A stretch of 64,000 nt of DNA from Acerihabitans arboris (GTDB taxonomy: Bacteria > Pseudomonadota > Gammaproteobacteria > Enterobacterales > Enterobacteriaceae). Positions 18,339 through 26,480 of the stretch are shown here, one piece after another. The DNA lies in contig NZ_WUBS01000002.1 of the NCBI RefSeq assembly GCF_010131535.1, forward strand, positions 248,001 through 312,000. Direction: 5' to 3'. Numbering within the stretch: position 1 is the first letter of the stretch; each line of letters begins with the position of its first letter. Below the pieces are notes generated by a model, which saw only the letters and a program-made list of their open reading frames with translations, was not told where the DNA came from and searched no databases. A program made the translations under genes and the position numbers.

Positions 18339-19217
18339 ATGGATGATAAAGACTGGCTGATTATTCGTACCCTTTATGAATTAAAAAACGTCACCCGCGC
18401 GGCGGAGGCGCTCCATACCTCGCAGCCGGCGCTCAGCTACCGGCTGCGGCAGATCGAGAAAAAGCTCGATGTCCAGCTGTTCGACATGAGTCATAAAATC
18501 CTCACGTTTACCCTGCAGGGCGAACAGATTGCCTACTATGCCGTCAAGGTGCTGCGGGACTACCAGAAAATGAAGGACGACCTGCAGCATGCCGGCGACA
18601 GGCTACGCGGCGAAATCCGCATCAGCGCCGCCAGCAATTACGCCGCCTACCGGCTGCCGAAAATATTGCAGCGGTTTAACCAGCAGTACCCGCAGGTGGC
18701 GGTCAACGTCACCAGCGGCCTTAGCCAGGAGGTCTTCGCCCAGCTACAGCACAATGAGGTGCACCTGGCGCTGGTCAAGGACGACCTGAACTGGAAAGAA
18801 GGCAAACATCTGGTGGACCGGAACCGCTTCTATATCGTCAGCCGCCGGCCGCTTCAGCTGGCGGACCTGCCCCATTGGCCGCAGATCCGCATCAGCCACG
18901 GCCCGCATATCAGCACCCTGCTCGACCGCTGGTGGAACGCCAACTTTTCCCGCCCGCCGCGCATCGCCATGACCGTGGATAAGATGGAAATTTGCCTGGA
19001 AATGGTCAAGCACGGCCTGGGCTACGCCATTTTGTCGGATTACCTGCCGTTTGACGCCGACCTGCACCCCTGCCCGCTGCTCGACGAACGCCATCAGCCG
19101 ATCGTCAATCATACCTGGCTGCTTTATCGCCATAATGTCGCCCAGACGCCGCGTCTGGCGCGCTTTATCCAGCTGCTGGCGCCGGCCCATCGGGCGACAG
19201 AGCCGCAGGAAACCTAG
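18339..19217 (+). CDS. LysR-family transcriptional regulator
   Basis: A 292-residue LysR regulator. The helix-turn-helix lies at residues ~15-60 (NVTRAAEALHTSQPALSYRLRQIEKKLDVQLF), and the rest is the two-lobed effector domain (GEIRISAASNYAAYRLPKILQRFNQQYP). A GTG codon directly precedes the ATG at 18339; GAGGA is better spaced for the ATG. It is co-directional with the YfcC-family gene but separated from it by a hairpin. Its target is unclear: the upstream transporter operon or the GST unit downstream are both possible. Confidence 0.88.
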   Translation: MDDKDWLIIRTLYELKNVTRAAEALHTSQPALSYRLRQIEKKLDVQLFDMSHKILTFTLQGEQIAYYAVKVLRDYQKMKDDLQHAGDRLRGEIRISAASNYAAYRLPKILQRFNQQYPQVAVNVTSGLSQEVFAQLQHNEVHLALVKDDLNWKEGKHLVDRNRFYIVSRRPLQLADLPHWPQIRISHGPHISTLLDRWWNANFSRPPRIAMTVDKMEICLEMVKHGLGYAILSDYLPFDADLHPCPLLDERHQPIVNHTWLLYRHNVAQTPRLARFIQLLAPAHRATEPQET

Positions 19218-19259
19218 CTTGACCGGCAGGATCCCCACCGGCCCAGGCGACAGATAGGG

Positions 19260-19288
19260 TTGACAGGGCAGGGTAATGCTTCTAAAGT
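19260..19288 (+). promoter_or_regulatory. Sigma-70 promoter of the GST-tetR unit
   Basis: TTGACA (19260-19265), 17-base spacer, TAAAGT (19283-19288): consensus -35 with a good -10. The predicted start of transcription falls inside the operator at 19291-19312. Confidence 0.75.
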
Positions 19289-19290
19289 TT

Positions 19291-19312
19291 ATCTACCAAG
19301 TGACAGGTAGAT
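19291..19312. promoter_or_regulatory. TetR-type operator
   Basis: Perfect 7-bp inverted repeat ATCTACC-N8-GGTAGAT immediately downstream of the -10 box and nine bases before the GST start. Its position would block transcription initiation. The TetR protein encoded at 20045-20608 is the likely binder. Confidence 0.7.
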
Positions 19313-19321
19313 AGGTTTGCA

Positions 19322-20023
19322 ATGAACTCAGACATCAATAATTTTGACACCGCCAAACCGGCGATGATGAAGATCCACGATTGGCACACCGGCCCTTATC
19401 CGGCCCGCGTCCGCATCGCTTTGGCCGAGAAGAACCTGCAATCGCGCGCCCGTTTTGTGTCGGTCAATCTGTGGAAAGGCGAGCACAAGCAGGCCGGGTT
19501 CCTCGCCAAGAATTTTTCAGGCACGCTACCGGTGCTCGAACTCGACGACGGGACCTTTATCGCCGAGTGCACGGCCATTACCGAATACCTTGACGCGCTT
19601 GACGGCGCCCCTATACTCACCGGCGTGACACCGCGCGAAAAGGGCGTGATCCATATGATGAGCAAGCGCGCCGAGCTGGAGCTGCTCGACGCCATAAGCG
19701 TGTATTTCCACCACGCGACGCCGGGGCTCGGACCCGCCGTGGAGAGTTACCAGAACGCCGAGTGGGGGTTCCGTCAGCGCGACAAGGCCCTGCGCGGGAT
19801 GCACTACTTCAATGCCGTTCTGAAAAACCAGCCGTTCGTCGCCGGCGAGGTTTTCTCGATGGCCGACATCACGGTGATCGGCGGCCTGATCTTTGCGCAG
19901 CTGGTGGAGCTGCCGGTGCCTGAGGAGTGCGGGGCGCTGCAAGCCTGGTACGCCAGGATGCAGGAGCGTCCCAGCGTAAAGAACCGGGTGGCGATGTCGG
20001 TACCGACCGGAGCGAACATTTAA
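19322..20023 (+). CDS. Glutathione S-transferase family protein
   Basis: A 233-residue cytosolic GST. The thioredoxin-like N-terminal domain (~15-95) has the glutathione-binding pattern SGTLPVLELDDGTFIAECTAITEYLD; the all-helical C-terminal domain ends in the conserved FVAGEVFSMADITVIGG and AWYARMQERPSVKNR. It probably conjugates or reduces an electrophile sensed by the TetR partner. The ATG at 19322 lies just after the operator, leaving a very short leader; later in-frame ATGs at 19364 and 19367 lack a ribosome-binding site. The next gene follows after 21 bases. Confidence 0.9.
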   Translation: MNSDINNFDTAKPAMMKIHDWHTGPYPARVRIALAEKNLQSRARFVSVNLWKGEHKQAGFLAKNFSGTLPVLELDDGTFIAECTAITEYLDALDGAPILTGVTPREKGVIHMMSKRAELELLDAISVYFHHATPGLGPAVESYQNAEWGFRQRDKALRGMHYFNAVLKNQPFVAGEVFSMADITVIGGLIFAQLVELPVPEECGALQAWYARMQERPSVKNRVAMSVPTGANI

Positions 20024-20044
20024 CATGGCAGAAAAGGCGGTGAA

Positions 20045-20608
20045 ATGAATTCCAACTCTCGGGAAGCCATCCTGGCGGCCGCCAAAAGGGCCGCGCAGGC
20101 GCATGGCTACAGCGGCCTGAATTTTCGGGAACTCGCGCAAACCGTGGGCATAAAAAGCGCGAGCATCTACTATCACTTCCCGAGCAAGGCCGATCTGGGC
20201 GCCGCGGTGGCCAAACGCTATTGGGAGGATACAGCGGCAGTCCTGCAGGACATGCTGGCCGAAACCCCGGATCCGCTCCGTTGCCTGCGCCAATATCCCG
20301 ATATATTCCGCCGGTCGCTCGAGAGTGAAAACCGCCTGTGCCTCTGCAGCTTTATGTCCGCCGAATATCAAGACCTGCCGGAAACGGTAAAAAAAGAGGT
20401 GCAAACCTTTGCCGACGTCAATGTGGCATGGTTGAGCCGCGTACTCGCCGCCGCGGCGACCATCGGTGCCGGCGAAAGCGAGAAACGGGCGCGCGCCATC
20501 TTTGCCGCCGTCGCCGGCGCGCAGCTTATTGCGAGGAGCCGCGCTGATATCGCGCTCTATGACGAAATAATAGACAGCTATCGCGTGGCCGGCCTCCTGA
20601 CGGCCTAA
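20045..20608 (+). CDS. TetR-family repressor paired with GST
   Basis: A 187-residue TetR regulator with its DNA-binding domain at ~5-52 (LNFRELAQTVGIKSASIYYHFPSKADL). The remainder is a helical ligand domain with two adjacent cysteines (RLCLCSF, ~97-101) that could sense electrophiles. AGGCGG precedes the ATG. It is the second gene of the GST unit, and the operator just upstream suggests autoregulation with derepression by the compound that GST removes (inference). Confidence 0.88.
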   Translation: MNSNSREAILAAAKRAAQAHGYSGLNFRELAQTVGIKSASIYYHFPSKADLGAAVAKRYWEDTAAVLQDMLAETPDPLRCLRQYPDIFRRSLESENRLCLCSFMSAEYQDLPETVKKEVQTFADVNVAWLSRVLAAAATIGAGESEKRARAIFAAVAGAQLIARSRADIALYDEIIDSYRVAGLLTA

Positions 20609-20785
20609 AGCACGACACATCGCGCAACGCCGCTTGCCCGGGGCCGTCTGGCGACGCCTGGCGCCTTCCGGCATCACCCGCGCCGCCCGGCTGATATCGC
20701 CGGGTAAAACTTGCCGGACATCCTCTTACCGCGCCAGGGTTGGCTGCGCGGCGCGGTTGGCCACAAAACCCCAAACAGATCCCAA

Positions 20786-20830
20786 GTGTCATGCCGCCGT
20801 TATAAAAACGTCATTTTACCGCCCTATCCT
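20786..20830 (+). promoter_or_regulatory. Pho-box-like promoter of the Ugp-like operon
   Basis: Three 7-mers with exact 11-bp period: GTGTCAT (20786), CCGTTAT (20797) and ACGTCAT (20808), separated by 4 bases each. They match the PhoB repeat CTGTCAT at 6, 5 and 5 of 7 positions. TATCCT (20825-20830) begins 10 bases after the last repeat, the normal place for a -10 box in PhoB-activated promoters. This predicts transcription start near 20837. Confidence 0.6.
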
Positions 20831-20858
20831 GATGTCTGCTTATCGCCGGATTAAAACA

Positions 20859-21971
20859 ATGACCTATTTAGCGCTGCGGGAAATTCGTAAATCCTGGGGA
20901 AATAACCAGGCGCTGGACGCCGTCAGCTTCGAGGCGGCCGCCGGGGATTTTGTCGCGTTATTAGGGCCGTCCGGCTGCGGCAAAACCACCTTGCTGCGCA
21001 TTATCGCCGGCCTGGAACTGGCCGACAGCGGCACGGTTCATATTCGCCAGGCGGACGTCACCGCCCTGCCGCCTTCGCAGCGCCGGTTATCCATGGTATT
21101 CCAATCCTATGCCCTGTTCCCGCACCTGAACGTCAGGGAAAACCTGCTGTTCGGCCTGCGGGCCAGGGGCGAGGATAAACGCGCCTTCGCCGCGCGCCTG
21201 GCCGACGTGGCCGGGCTGATGGAACTGGGTCCGCTGCTGGATCGCCTGCCCGCCCAGCTTTCCGGCGGCCAGCAGCAACGGGTAGCCTTGGGCCGGGCGG
21301 TCATCGCCAATCACCAGCTCTGCCTGATGGATGAGCCGTTGTCCAACCTGGACGCCAAACTGCGCCAGAGCATGCGCCGGGAGATCCGCGCCCTGCAACG
21401 CCAGCTCGGCCTGACCATGGTATACGTTACCCATGACCAAACCGAAGCCATGAGCATGGCGGATAAAATCATTTTGCTAAATCACGGCCGCGTGGTGCAG
21501 CACGGCGCGCCGGGCGAACTCTATAACCATCCGGCCGATATCTTTACCGCGCAATTTATCGGTTCGCCGTCGATGAATATCATTCCGCATCCGGAAAACA
21601 ACGCGGCGGGAATAAGCCTGGGCGTCAGGGCAGAGGAAATAGCCGTTACCCCCGCGGGCACCGGTAACATCGCCTGCCGGGTCGCGCATTATGAATATAT
21701 GGGCGCCTATACGCTGCTGATCGGCGCCCTGCCGGGGACGGCGGAAAGCATCACCATAAAAGTGGCGGGCATGCGGCATTTTTGCCCCGGCGACATCGTC
21801 GGGCTGAGCTGGCCCGCCGCGGCGGAATACCGTTTTTCAACCCTGACCGGGAAAAGACTGCCGGATCAGGCGTCCCACGGCCGGCCGGGCTGTGGCCGCA
21901 GGTCGCGGCGCGGTAATGGCCGGTCGCCGGGTCCCGGCCGAGGCGCGGCGCTGATTAACCCTGACCTTTAA
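20859..21971 (+). CDS. ABC importer ATP-binding protein, UgpC/MalK-like
   Basis: A 370-residue CUT1-type ATPase. Walker A is GPSGCGKTT (~36-44), the Q-loop MVFQSYALFPHLNV, the signature LSGGQQQR, Walker B LCLMDEPLSNLD and the H-loop THDQTEAM. A C-terminal regulatory TOBE domain follows (~240-340), and the last ~25 residues are Arg/Gly-rich and unlike the family. ATG at 20859 is chosen because the predicted transcription start lies between it and the alternative ATG at 20832. It heads an operon ordered ATPase, binding protein, two permeases, as an sn-glycerol-3-phosphate-type importer. Confidence 0.9.
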   Translation: MTYLALREIRKSWGNNQALDAVSFEAAAGDFVALLGPSGCGKTTLLRIIAGLELADSGTVHIRQADVTALPPSQRRLSMVFQSYALFPHLNVRENLLFGLRARGEDKRAFAARLADVAGLMELGPLLDRLPAQLSGGQQQRVALGRAVIANHQLCLMDEPLSNLDAKLRQSMRREIRALQRQLGLTMVYVTHDQTEAMSMADKIILLNHGRVVQHGAPGELYNHPADIFTAQFIGSPSMNIIPHPENNAAGISLGVRAEEIAVTPAGTGNIACRVAHYEYMGAYTLLIGALPGTAESITIKVAGMRHFCPGDIVGLSWPAAAEYRFSTLTGKRLPDQASHGRPGCGRRSRRGNGRSPGPGRGAALINPDL

Positions 21972-21985
21972 CGCAGAGGAAAAAA

Positions 21986-23281
21986 ATGTCTCTATTCACC
22001 CGCAAATCCAGACGCGACGGCGCGACGGCGCTGGTTTGGCTACTCCTTTCCCTGCCGCCTGCGGCCATGGCGGCGGATCCCGTGCAGTTGCAAATGTATT
22101 ACCCCATCGCGGTCGGGGGCAAGGTGAGCCACACCGTGGAGGAATTAGTGAATGATTTTGAAAAAACCCGTCCCGATATCCATATCCAGCCGGTGTATAC
22201 CGGGGATTACGCCACCACGGTGACCAAGGCGTTAACCGCCTTTCGCGGCGGCAACGCCCCGCAGATGGCGGTCATCGGCGATATCGAGGTCTATTCGCTG
22301 ATGGATGCCGGCGCCATTACCCCGGTCAGCGACTTGGTCGATGACGAGGCCGGCAAGGCGTGGCTCGACGGCTTCTACCCGGCGTTTATACGTAAAATCG
22401 ATAATAAAATCTGGAGCATTCCGTTCCAGCGGTCAACCGTGGTGCTGTACTGGAACAAGCAGGCTTTCCAGGCCGCCGGGCTGGATGGCGATACGCCGCC
22501 GGCCGACTGGCGGGAGGTAGTGGACTTCGGCCGAAAGCTGGTGATTCGCAACGGCGGCGAGGTCAGGCAATGGGGAATTGAAATACCCTCCACGCCAAAC
22601 GGCTACTGGACGTTCCAGGGCATAGCGGCCACCAACGGCAGCCGGCTGGACAACGGTAAAGGCACCGCGGTGAACTTCAATACCCCGGCCAATGTTGAGG
22701 CGCTGACCTGGCTGAGCGATTTGGCCTGGAAACATGAAATTTCGCCTAAAGGCGCCATCGCCTGGAGTACCACGCCGCAAGACTTTATCGATGGAAAAAC
22801 CGCGATGATGGTGACCACCACCGGTAACCTGGCGACGGTGCGCGATAATGCCAAATTCCCGTTCGGCATCGCGATGCTGCCGCAGAAGACCCAGCGCGGC
22901 AGCCCGACCGGCGGCGGCAACCTCTATTTATTCAGCAGCGCCACGCCGCCGCAGCAGCAGGCGGCGCTGGCCTTTATGCGCTGGGTATCCGCGCCGGAAC
23001 AGGCGGCAAGATGGAGCATTGCCACCGGCTATGTCGCCACCTCGCCCGCCGCGTGGCAAACCCCGGCCATGAAAGAGTATGCCGTCAAGGTACCGCAGGC
23101 GCTGGTGGCGCGCGAACAGCTGCAGTTTTCGCAGCCCGAGCTGTCCACCTATAACAGCGTGCAAATCCAGGACCTGATGAACCGGGCGGTGGAAGCGGCC
23201 GTGACCCACGGCAAAACGCCCGGGCTTGGACTGGCCGCCGCGCAACAGCAGGCCGATCGCCTGTTGAAACGTTATCAGTAA
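21986..23281 (+). CDS. ABC importer substrate-binding protein, UgpB-like
   Basis: A 431-residue periplasmic binding protein of the extracellular solute-binding family 1. A signal peptide (LVWLLLSLPPAAMAA) ends near residue 29. The lobes show VQLQMYYPIAVGGKVSHTVEELVNDFEKTRPDIHI, AFRGGNAPQMAVIG and PFQRSTVVLYWNKQAFQAAGL, parallel in order to E. coli UgpB. The ligand is probably a phosphorylated polyol or phosphonate-like compound if the Pho control is real; otherwise a sugar. The ribosome-binding site GAGGAAAAA lies directly ahead of the ATG, 14 bases after the ATPase gene. Confidence 0.9.
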   Translation: MSLFTRKSRRDGATALVWLLLSLPPAAMAADPVQLQMYYPIAVGGKVSHTVEELVNDFEKTRPDIHIQPVYTGDYATTVTKALTAFRGGNAPQMAVIGDIEVYSLMDAGAITPVSDLVDDEAGKAWLDGFYPAFIRKIDNKIWSIPFQRSTVVLYWNKQAFQAAGLDGDTPPADWREVVDFGRKLVIRNGGEVRQWGIEIPSTPNGYWTFQGIAATNGSRLDNGKGTAVNFNTPANVEALTWLSDLAWKHEISPKGAIAWSTTPQDFIDGKTAMMVTTTGNLATVRDNAKFPFGIAMLPQKTQRGSPTGGGNLYLFSSATPPQQQAALAFMRWVSAPEQAARWSIATGYVATSPAAWQTPAMKEYAVKVPQALVAREQLQFSQPELSTYNSVQIQDLMNRAVEAAVTHGKTPGLGLAAAQQQADRLLKRYQ

Positions 23282-23293
23282 GCGCCGATACCT

Positions 23294-24196
23294 ATGACCC
23301 CGCTAGCGTTCAGGATCCGTTATGCCGGCCTTGCCGGCCAGGCATACGGTTATCTGCTGCTGCTGCCGGCGATGGCGTTCCTGGTCGCTTTTACCCACTA
23401 CCCGGCCCTGGCGACCCTGTGGGAAAGCGCCTTCGGCGCGGCGCGCAACGGCAAACCGGCGCCGTTTGTCGGGCTGGCGAACTACCGGGCGCTGCTTAAC
23501 GACGAGACCTTTATGCTGGCGCTGCGTAATAATATTCTCTACGCGGCGATTACCATTCCGGTGTCGGTCGGCCTGGCGCTGCTGATGGCCCTGGCGGTCA
23601 ACCGCCGGATGCGCGGCGGCGCCATGGCGCGCGCCGTCTTTTTTATTCCATCGCTGTTGCCAATGGTGGCGATTGCCAATCTGTGGCTGTTTTTCTATAG
23701 TCCGCAAATAGGCCTGCTTAACCGATTTCTCGCCTGGTTCGGTCTGCCGGCGATTAACTGGCTGGGGGATCCCGATTACGCGCTCTACTGCCTGATGGCG
23801 GTATCGGTATGGCGGGAAGCCGGCTTTTTTATGATTTTTTATTTGGCGGCGCTGCAGCAAATAGCCCCCCGGCTGGCGGAAGCCGCCGGGATCGAAGGCG
23901 CGTCGCGCGGCTATTTTTTCCGGCGCGTCCAGTGGCCGCTGCTGATGCCGACCACCCTGTTCATTTTGATCAATGCGTCCATGAACGCCTTTCGCATTGT
24001 CGATCAGGTGATCACCATGACCAACGGCGGGCCGGACAACAGCACCCATCTGCTGCTGTTTTATATCTACCGTACCGCGTTCGGTTATTGGGACCTGCCC
24101 TACGCCGCCGCCATGACCACCGTACTGCTGGCGATCCTGGCCGCCATCGCGCTGCTGAAATTTACCCTGCTGGATAAACGGATCCATTATCAATGA
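23294..24196 (+). CDS. ABC importer permease, UgpA-like
   Basis: A 300-residue inner-membrane permease with six helices (first YGYLLLLPAMAFLVAFTHYPAL at ~17-38). The ATPase-coupling EAA loop reads EAAGIEGASRGYFFRRVQWPLLMPT (~200-224). It pairs with the next gene to form the channel. ATG follows the binding-protein gene by 12 bases and the stop overlaps the next start by four bases. Confidence 0.92.
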   Translation: MTPLAFRIRYAGLAGQAYGYLLLLPAMAFLVAFTHYPALATLWESAFGAARNGKPAPFVGLANYRALLNDETFMLALRNNILYAAITIPVSVGLALLMALAVNRRMRGGAMARAVFFIPSLLPMVAIANLWLFFYSPQIGLLNRFLAWFGLPAINWLGDPDYALYCLMAVSVWREAGFFMIFYLAALQQIAPRLAEAAGIEGASRGYFFRRVQWPLLMPTTLFILINASMNAFRIVDQVITMTNGGPDNSTHLLLFYIYRTAFGYWDLPYAAAMTTVLLAILAAIALLKFTLLDKRIHYQ

Positions 24197-25071
24197 GCCG
24201 CCCGCCGCCCGCCGCCGCAAAAACAGCTCCGCCGCCCGGCCTCCATGGTCAACCGGCCCGGGCAGCCGGCCTTCGGCGCCGATGCGGCACCCTCATTATC
24301 TGGGCGGGAGCGCTGCTGTGGATGCTGCCGATAATGGTTTCCGTTTGGGTCGCGATCCATCCCGCCTCGCAGCAGGGCGGCTTTACACCGTTGTCCATGC
24401 CGACGCTTGAGAATTTTATCCACGCCTGGCAGGCGGCGCCGTTTGGCCGCTACTTTATCAACACTCTCTTATTAGTGCTGATCATCGTGGCGAGCCAGCT
24501 AATCCTGGCGACCCTGGCCGCCTATGCGCTGGTGCGTTTCCGTCTTAAAGGCGCGGGGATTATCTTTTCGCTGATACTGCTGCAACTGATGATAAGCCCG
24601 GACGTGCTGATCCTGACTAATTATCACACTATCGGCGCGCTGGGGCTGCGCGATACTCTCTGGGGCATTGCCCTGCCCTATTTTGCCTCCGCGTTTGCCA
24701 TATTCCTGCTGCGCCAGACCTTTAAAAGTATTCCGCTGGTGCTGGAAGAGGCGGCGATAATCGAGGGCGCCGGCCGGTTAACTATCCTGCGGCGCATTTA
24801 TATACCGCTGGCAAAACCGGTTTATATTGCCTTTACGCTGGTGTCCATCAGCTTTCACTGGAACGACTTCCTCTGGCCGCTGGTGATTACCGACTCGGTG
24901 CGGGTGCGGCCGCTGACCGTGGGCCTGCAGCTGTTCTCCGCGCCGGAACAGGGCGTGCAGTGGGCGTTGATCGGCGCCGCCACGCTGATGACATCGCTTC
25001 CCCTTTTGATCTTGTTCCTGGTGTTTCAGCGCCAGTTCGTGCAATCCTTTATGCGCGCCGGCATTCGTTAA
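24193..25071 (+). CDS. ABC importer permease, UgpE-like
   Basis: A 292-residue second permease of the CUT1 importer with six helices. The EAA loop is EEAAIIEGAGRLTILRRIYIPLAKP (~190-214). A Pro/Ala-rich cytoplasmic N-terminus of ~30 residues precedes the first helix. Start ATGA overlaps the previous stop. It ends the operon; no phosphodiesterase gene such as ugpQ follows. Confidence 0.92.
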   Translation: MSRPPPAAAKTAPPPGLHGQPARAAGLRRRCGTLIIWAGALLWMLPIMVSVWVAIHPASQQGGFTPLSMPTLENFIHAWQAAPFGRYFINTLLLVLIIVASQLILATLAAYALVRFRLKGAGIIFSLILLQLMISPDVLILTNYHTIGALGLRDTLWGIALPYFASAFAIFLLRQTFKSIPLVLEEAAIIEGAGRLTILRRIYIPLAKPVYIAFTLVSISFHWNDFLWPLVITDSVRVRPLTVGLQLFSAPEQGVQWALIGAATLMTSLPLLILFLVFQRQFVQSFMRAGIR

Positions 25072-25202
25072 TGCTGGTTGCCTCATCTCTTCTCTGGTCA
25101 AGTCCGCGCCACGCGAGTAATGTTAAATAATTAGACCCAGGTGGTATTCAGGCGGTCGAGACATTCTTATTGCTATTTTACAGCCAGGCTGGAGACCTAC
25201 AC

Positions 25203-26480
25203 ATGACCGAGAAAAAAGCGACCCTAGCGCTCAACGATCAACGATCCGTCGAGCTGGATTTTAATGCCGGCTCATTCGGCCCCGCGGCCCTGGACATTCG
25301 CCCTTTCCTTGGGGAAGACCTCTATACCTACGACCCCGGTTTCGTCAATACCGCCGGCTGTGAATCGGCCATCACCTATATTGACGCGCGCAACAGCGTG
25401 CTGCTGCACCGCGGTTTTCCGGTCGACCAGTTGGCGGAGCACTGCTCCTTTCCCGAAGTCTGCTATATCCTGCTGCACGGCCAGGCGCCGTCCAGGGAAG
25501 AGTACGACCGGTTTACCGAGTCCATTACCCGGCATACGCTGATCCATGAGCAGATGACCCGCATGCTGAGCGGCTTTCGCCGCGACTCCCACCCCATGGC
25601 GCTGATGTGCGCGGTAGTGGGCGCGCTGGCCGCGTTCTACCACGACGTGCTGGACGTCGACAATGCCGGGGACCGGGAGCTGGCGGCGCTGCGGCTGCTG
25701 GCGAAAATGCCCACGGTGGCGGCCATGTGTTATAAATATTCCATCGAGCAGCCCTCGGCCTATCCACGCAATTCGCTCTCGTACACCGGCAATTTCCTGC
25801 ATATGCTGTTTGCCATCCCGGCGGAAAAATATGAGGTCGATCCCATCCTTGAGCGGGCCATGAACCGCATTTTGATTTTGCATGCCGACCACGGCCAGTG
25901 CCCGTCCACCACCACCGTCAGGACGGCGGGATCGTCCGGGGCCAACCCGTTTGCCTGCATCGCCGCGGGGCTGGCCTCCATGTGGGGGCCGTTGCACGGC
26001 GGGGCAAATGAAGCCTGCATGCGCATGCTGGAAGAGATCAGCACCGTCGATCGCATCCCGGCGTTTGTCAACCGGGCCAAAGATCGCCATGACTCCTTCC
26101 GGCTGATGGGTTTCGGCAACTCCATCTATCATCATTTCGATCCCAGGGCCGCCATCCTGCGCAAGACCTGCCATGAAGTGCTCAGCGCGCTGGGCATGGA
26201 GGACAACCTGCTGCAGGTGGCCATGGAGCTGGAGCATATCGCGATGACCGACGCCTTCTTCCTGGAAAACAAGCTTTATCCCAGCGCGGATTTTTATACC
26301 GCGCTGATCCTCAAGGCGATGGGGCTGCCGTCCTCCATGTTTACGGTGATAACCGCCGTCGGGCGCACCACCGGCTGGATTGCCCATTGGAATGAAATGC
26401 ACAGCCGGCCGCTGAAAGCCTGCCGGCCGCGCCAGGTCTATACCGGCGAGGAGCGCCGTGATTTTGTCTCCAGGCTCTGA
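25203..26480 (+). CDS. Citrate synthase homologue with altered active site
   Basis: A 425-residue type II citrate synthase homologue, aligning nearly end to end with E. coli GltA (427). Two catalytic residues are kept: His in WGPLHGGANEA (~265) and Asp in YPSADFY (~362). The third, the His of FGHRVYKNYDPR, is Asn here (residue 306, AAC at 26118-26120; local FGNSIYHHFDPR). HADHEQNAST is also changed to HADHGQCPST. Anion-binding arginines (DPRA, GRTTGW, CRPRQ) remain. Normal citrate formation is doubtful; another condensation or a binding role is possible. GGAG precedes the ATG. The helicase gene starts inside its 3' end. Confidence 0.88.
   Translation: MTEKKATLALNDQRSVELDFNAGSFGPAALDIRPFLGEDLYTYDPGFVNTAGCESAITYIDARNSVLLHRGFPVDQLAEHCSFPEVCYILLHGQAPSREEYDRFTESITRHTLIHEQMTRMLSGFRRDSHPMALMCAVVGALAAFYHDVLDVDNAGDRELAALRLLAKMPTVAAMCYKYSIEQPSAYPRNSLSYTGNFLHMLFAIPAEKYEVDPILERAMNRILILHADHGQCPSTTTVRTAGSSGANPFACIAAGLASMWGPLHGGANEACMRMLEEISTVDRIPAFVNRAKDRHDSFRLMGFGNSIYHHFDPRAAILRKTCHEVLSALGMEDNLLQVAMELEHIAMTDAFFLENKLYPSADFYTALILKAMGLPSSMFTVITAVGRTTGWIAHWNEMHSRPLKACRPRQVYTGEERRDFVSRL

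Noticed and set aside
19526-20677. 383-codon frame antisense to GST and tetR
   Set aside because: It spans two conserved genes and their gap; not a credible protein.
25272-26402. 376-codon frame antisense to the citrate synthase homologue
   Set aside because: Mirror of a conserved gene, no family features.
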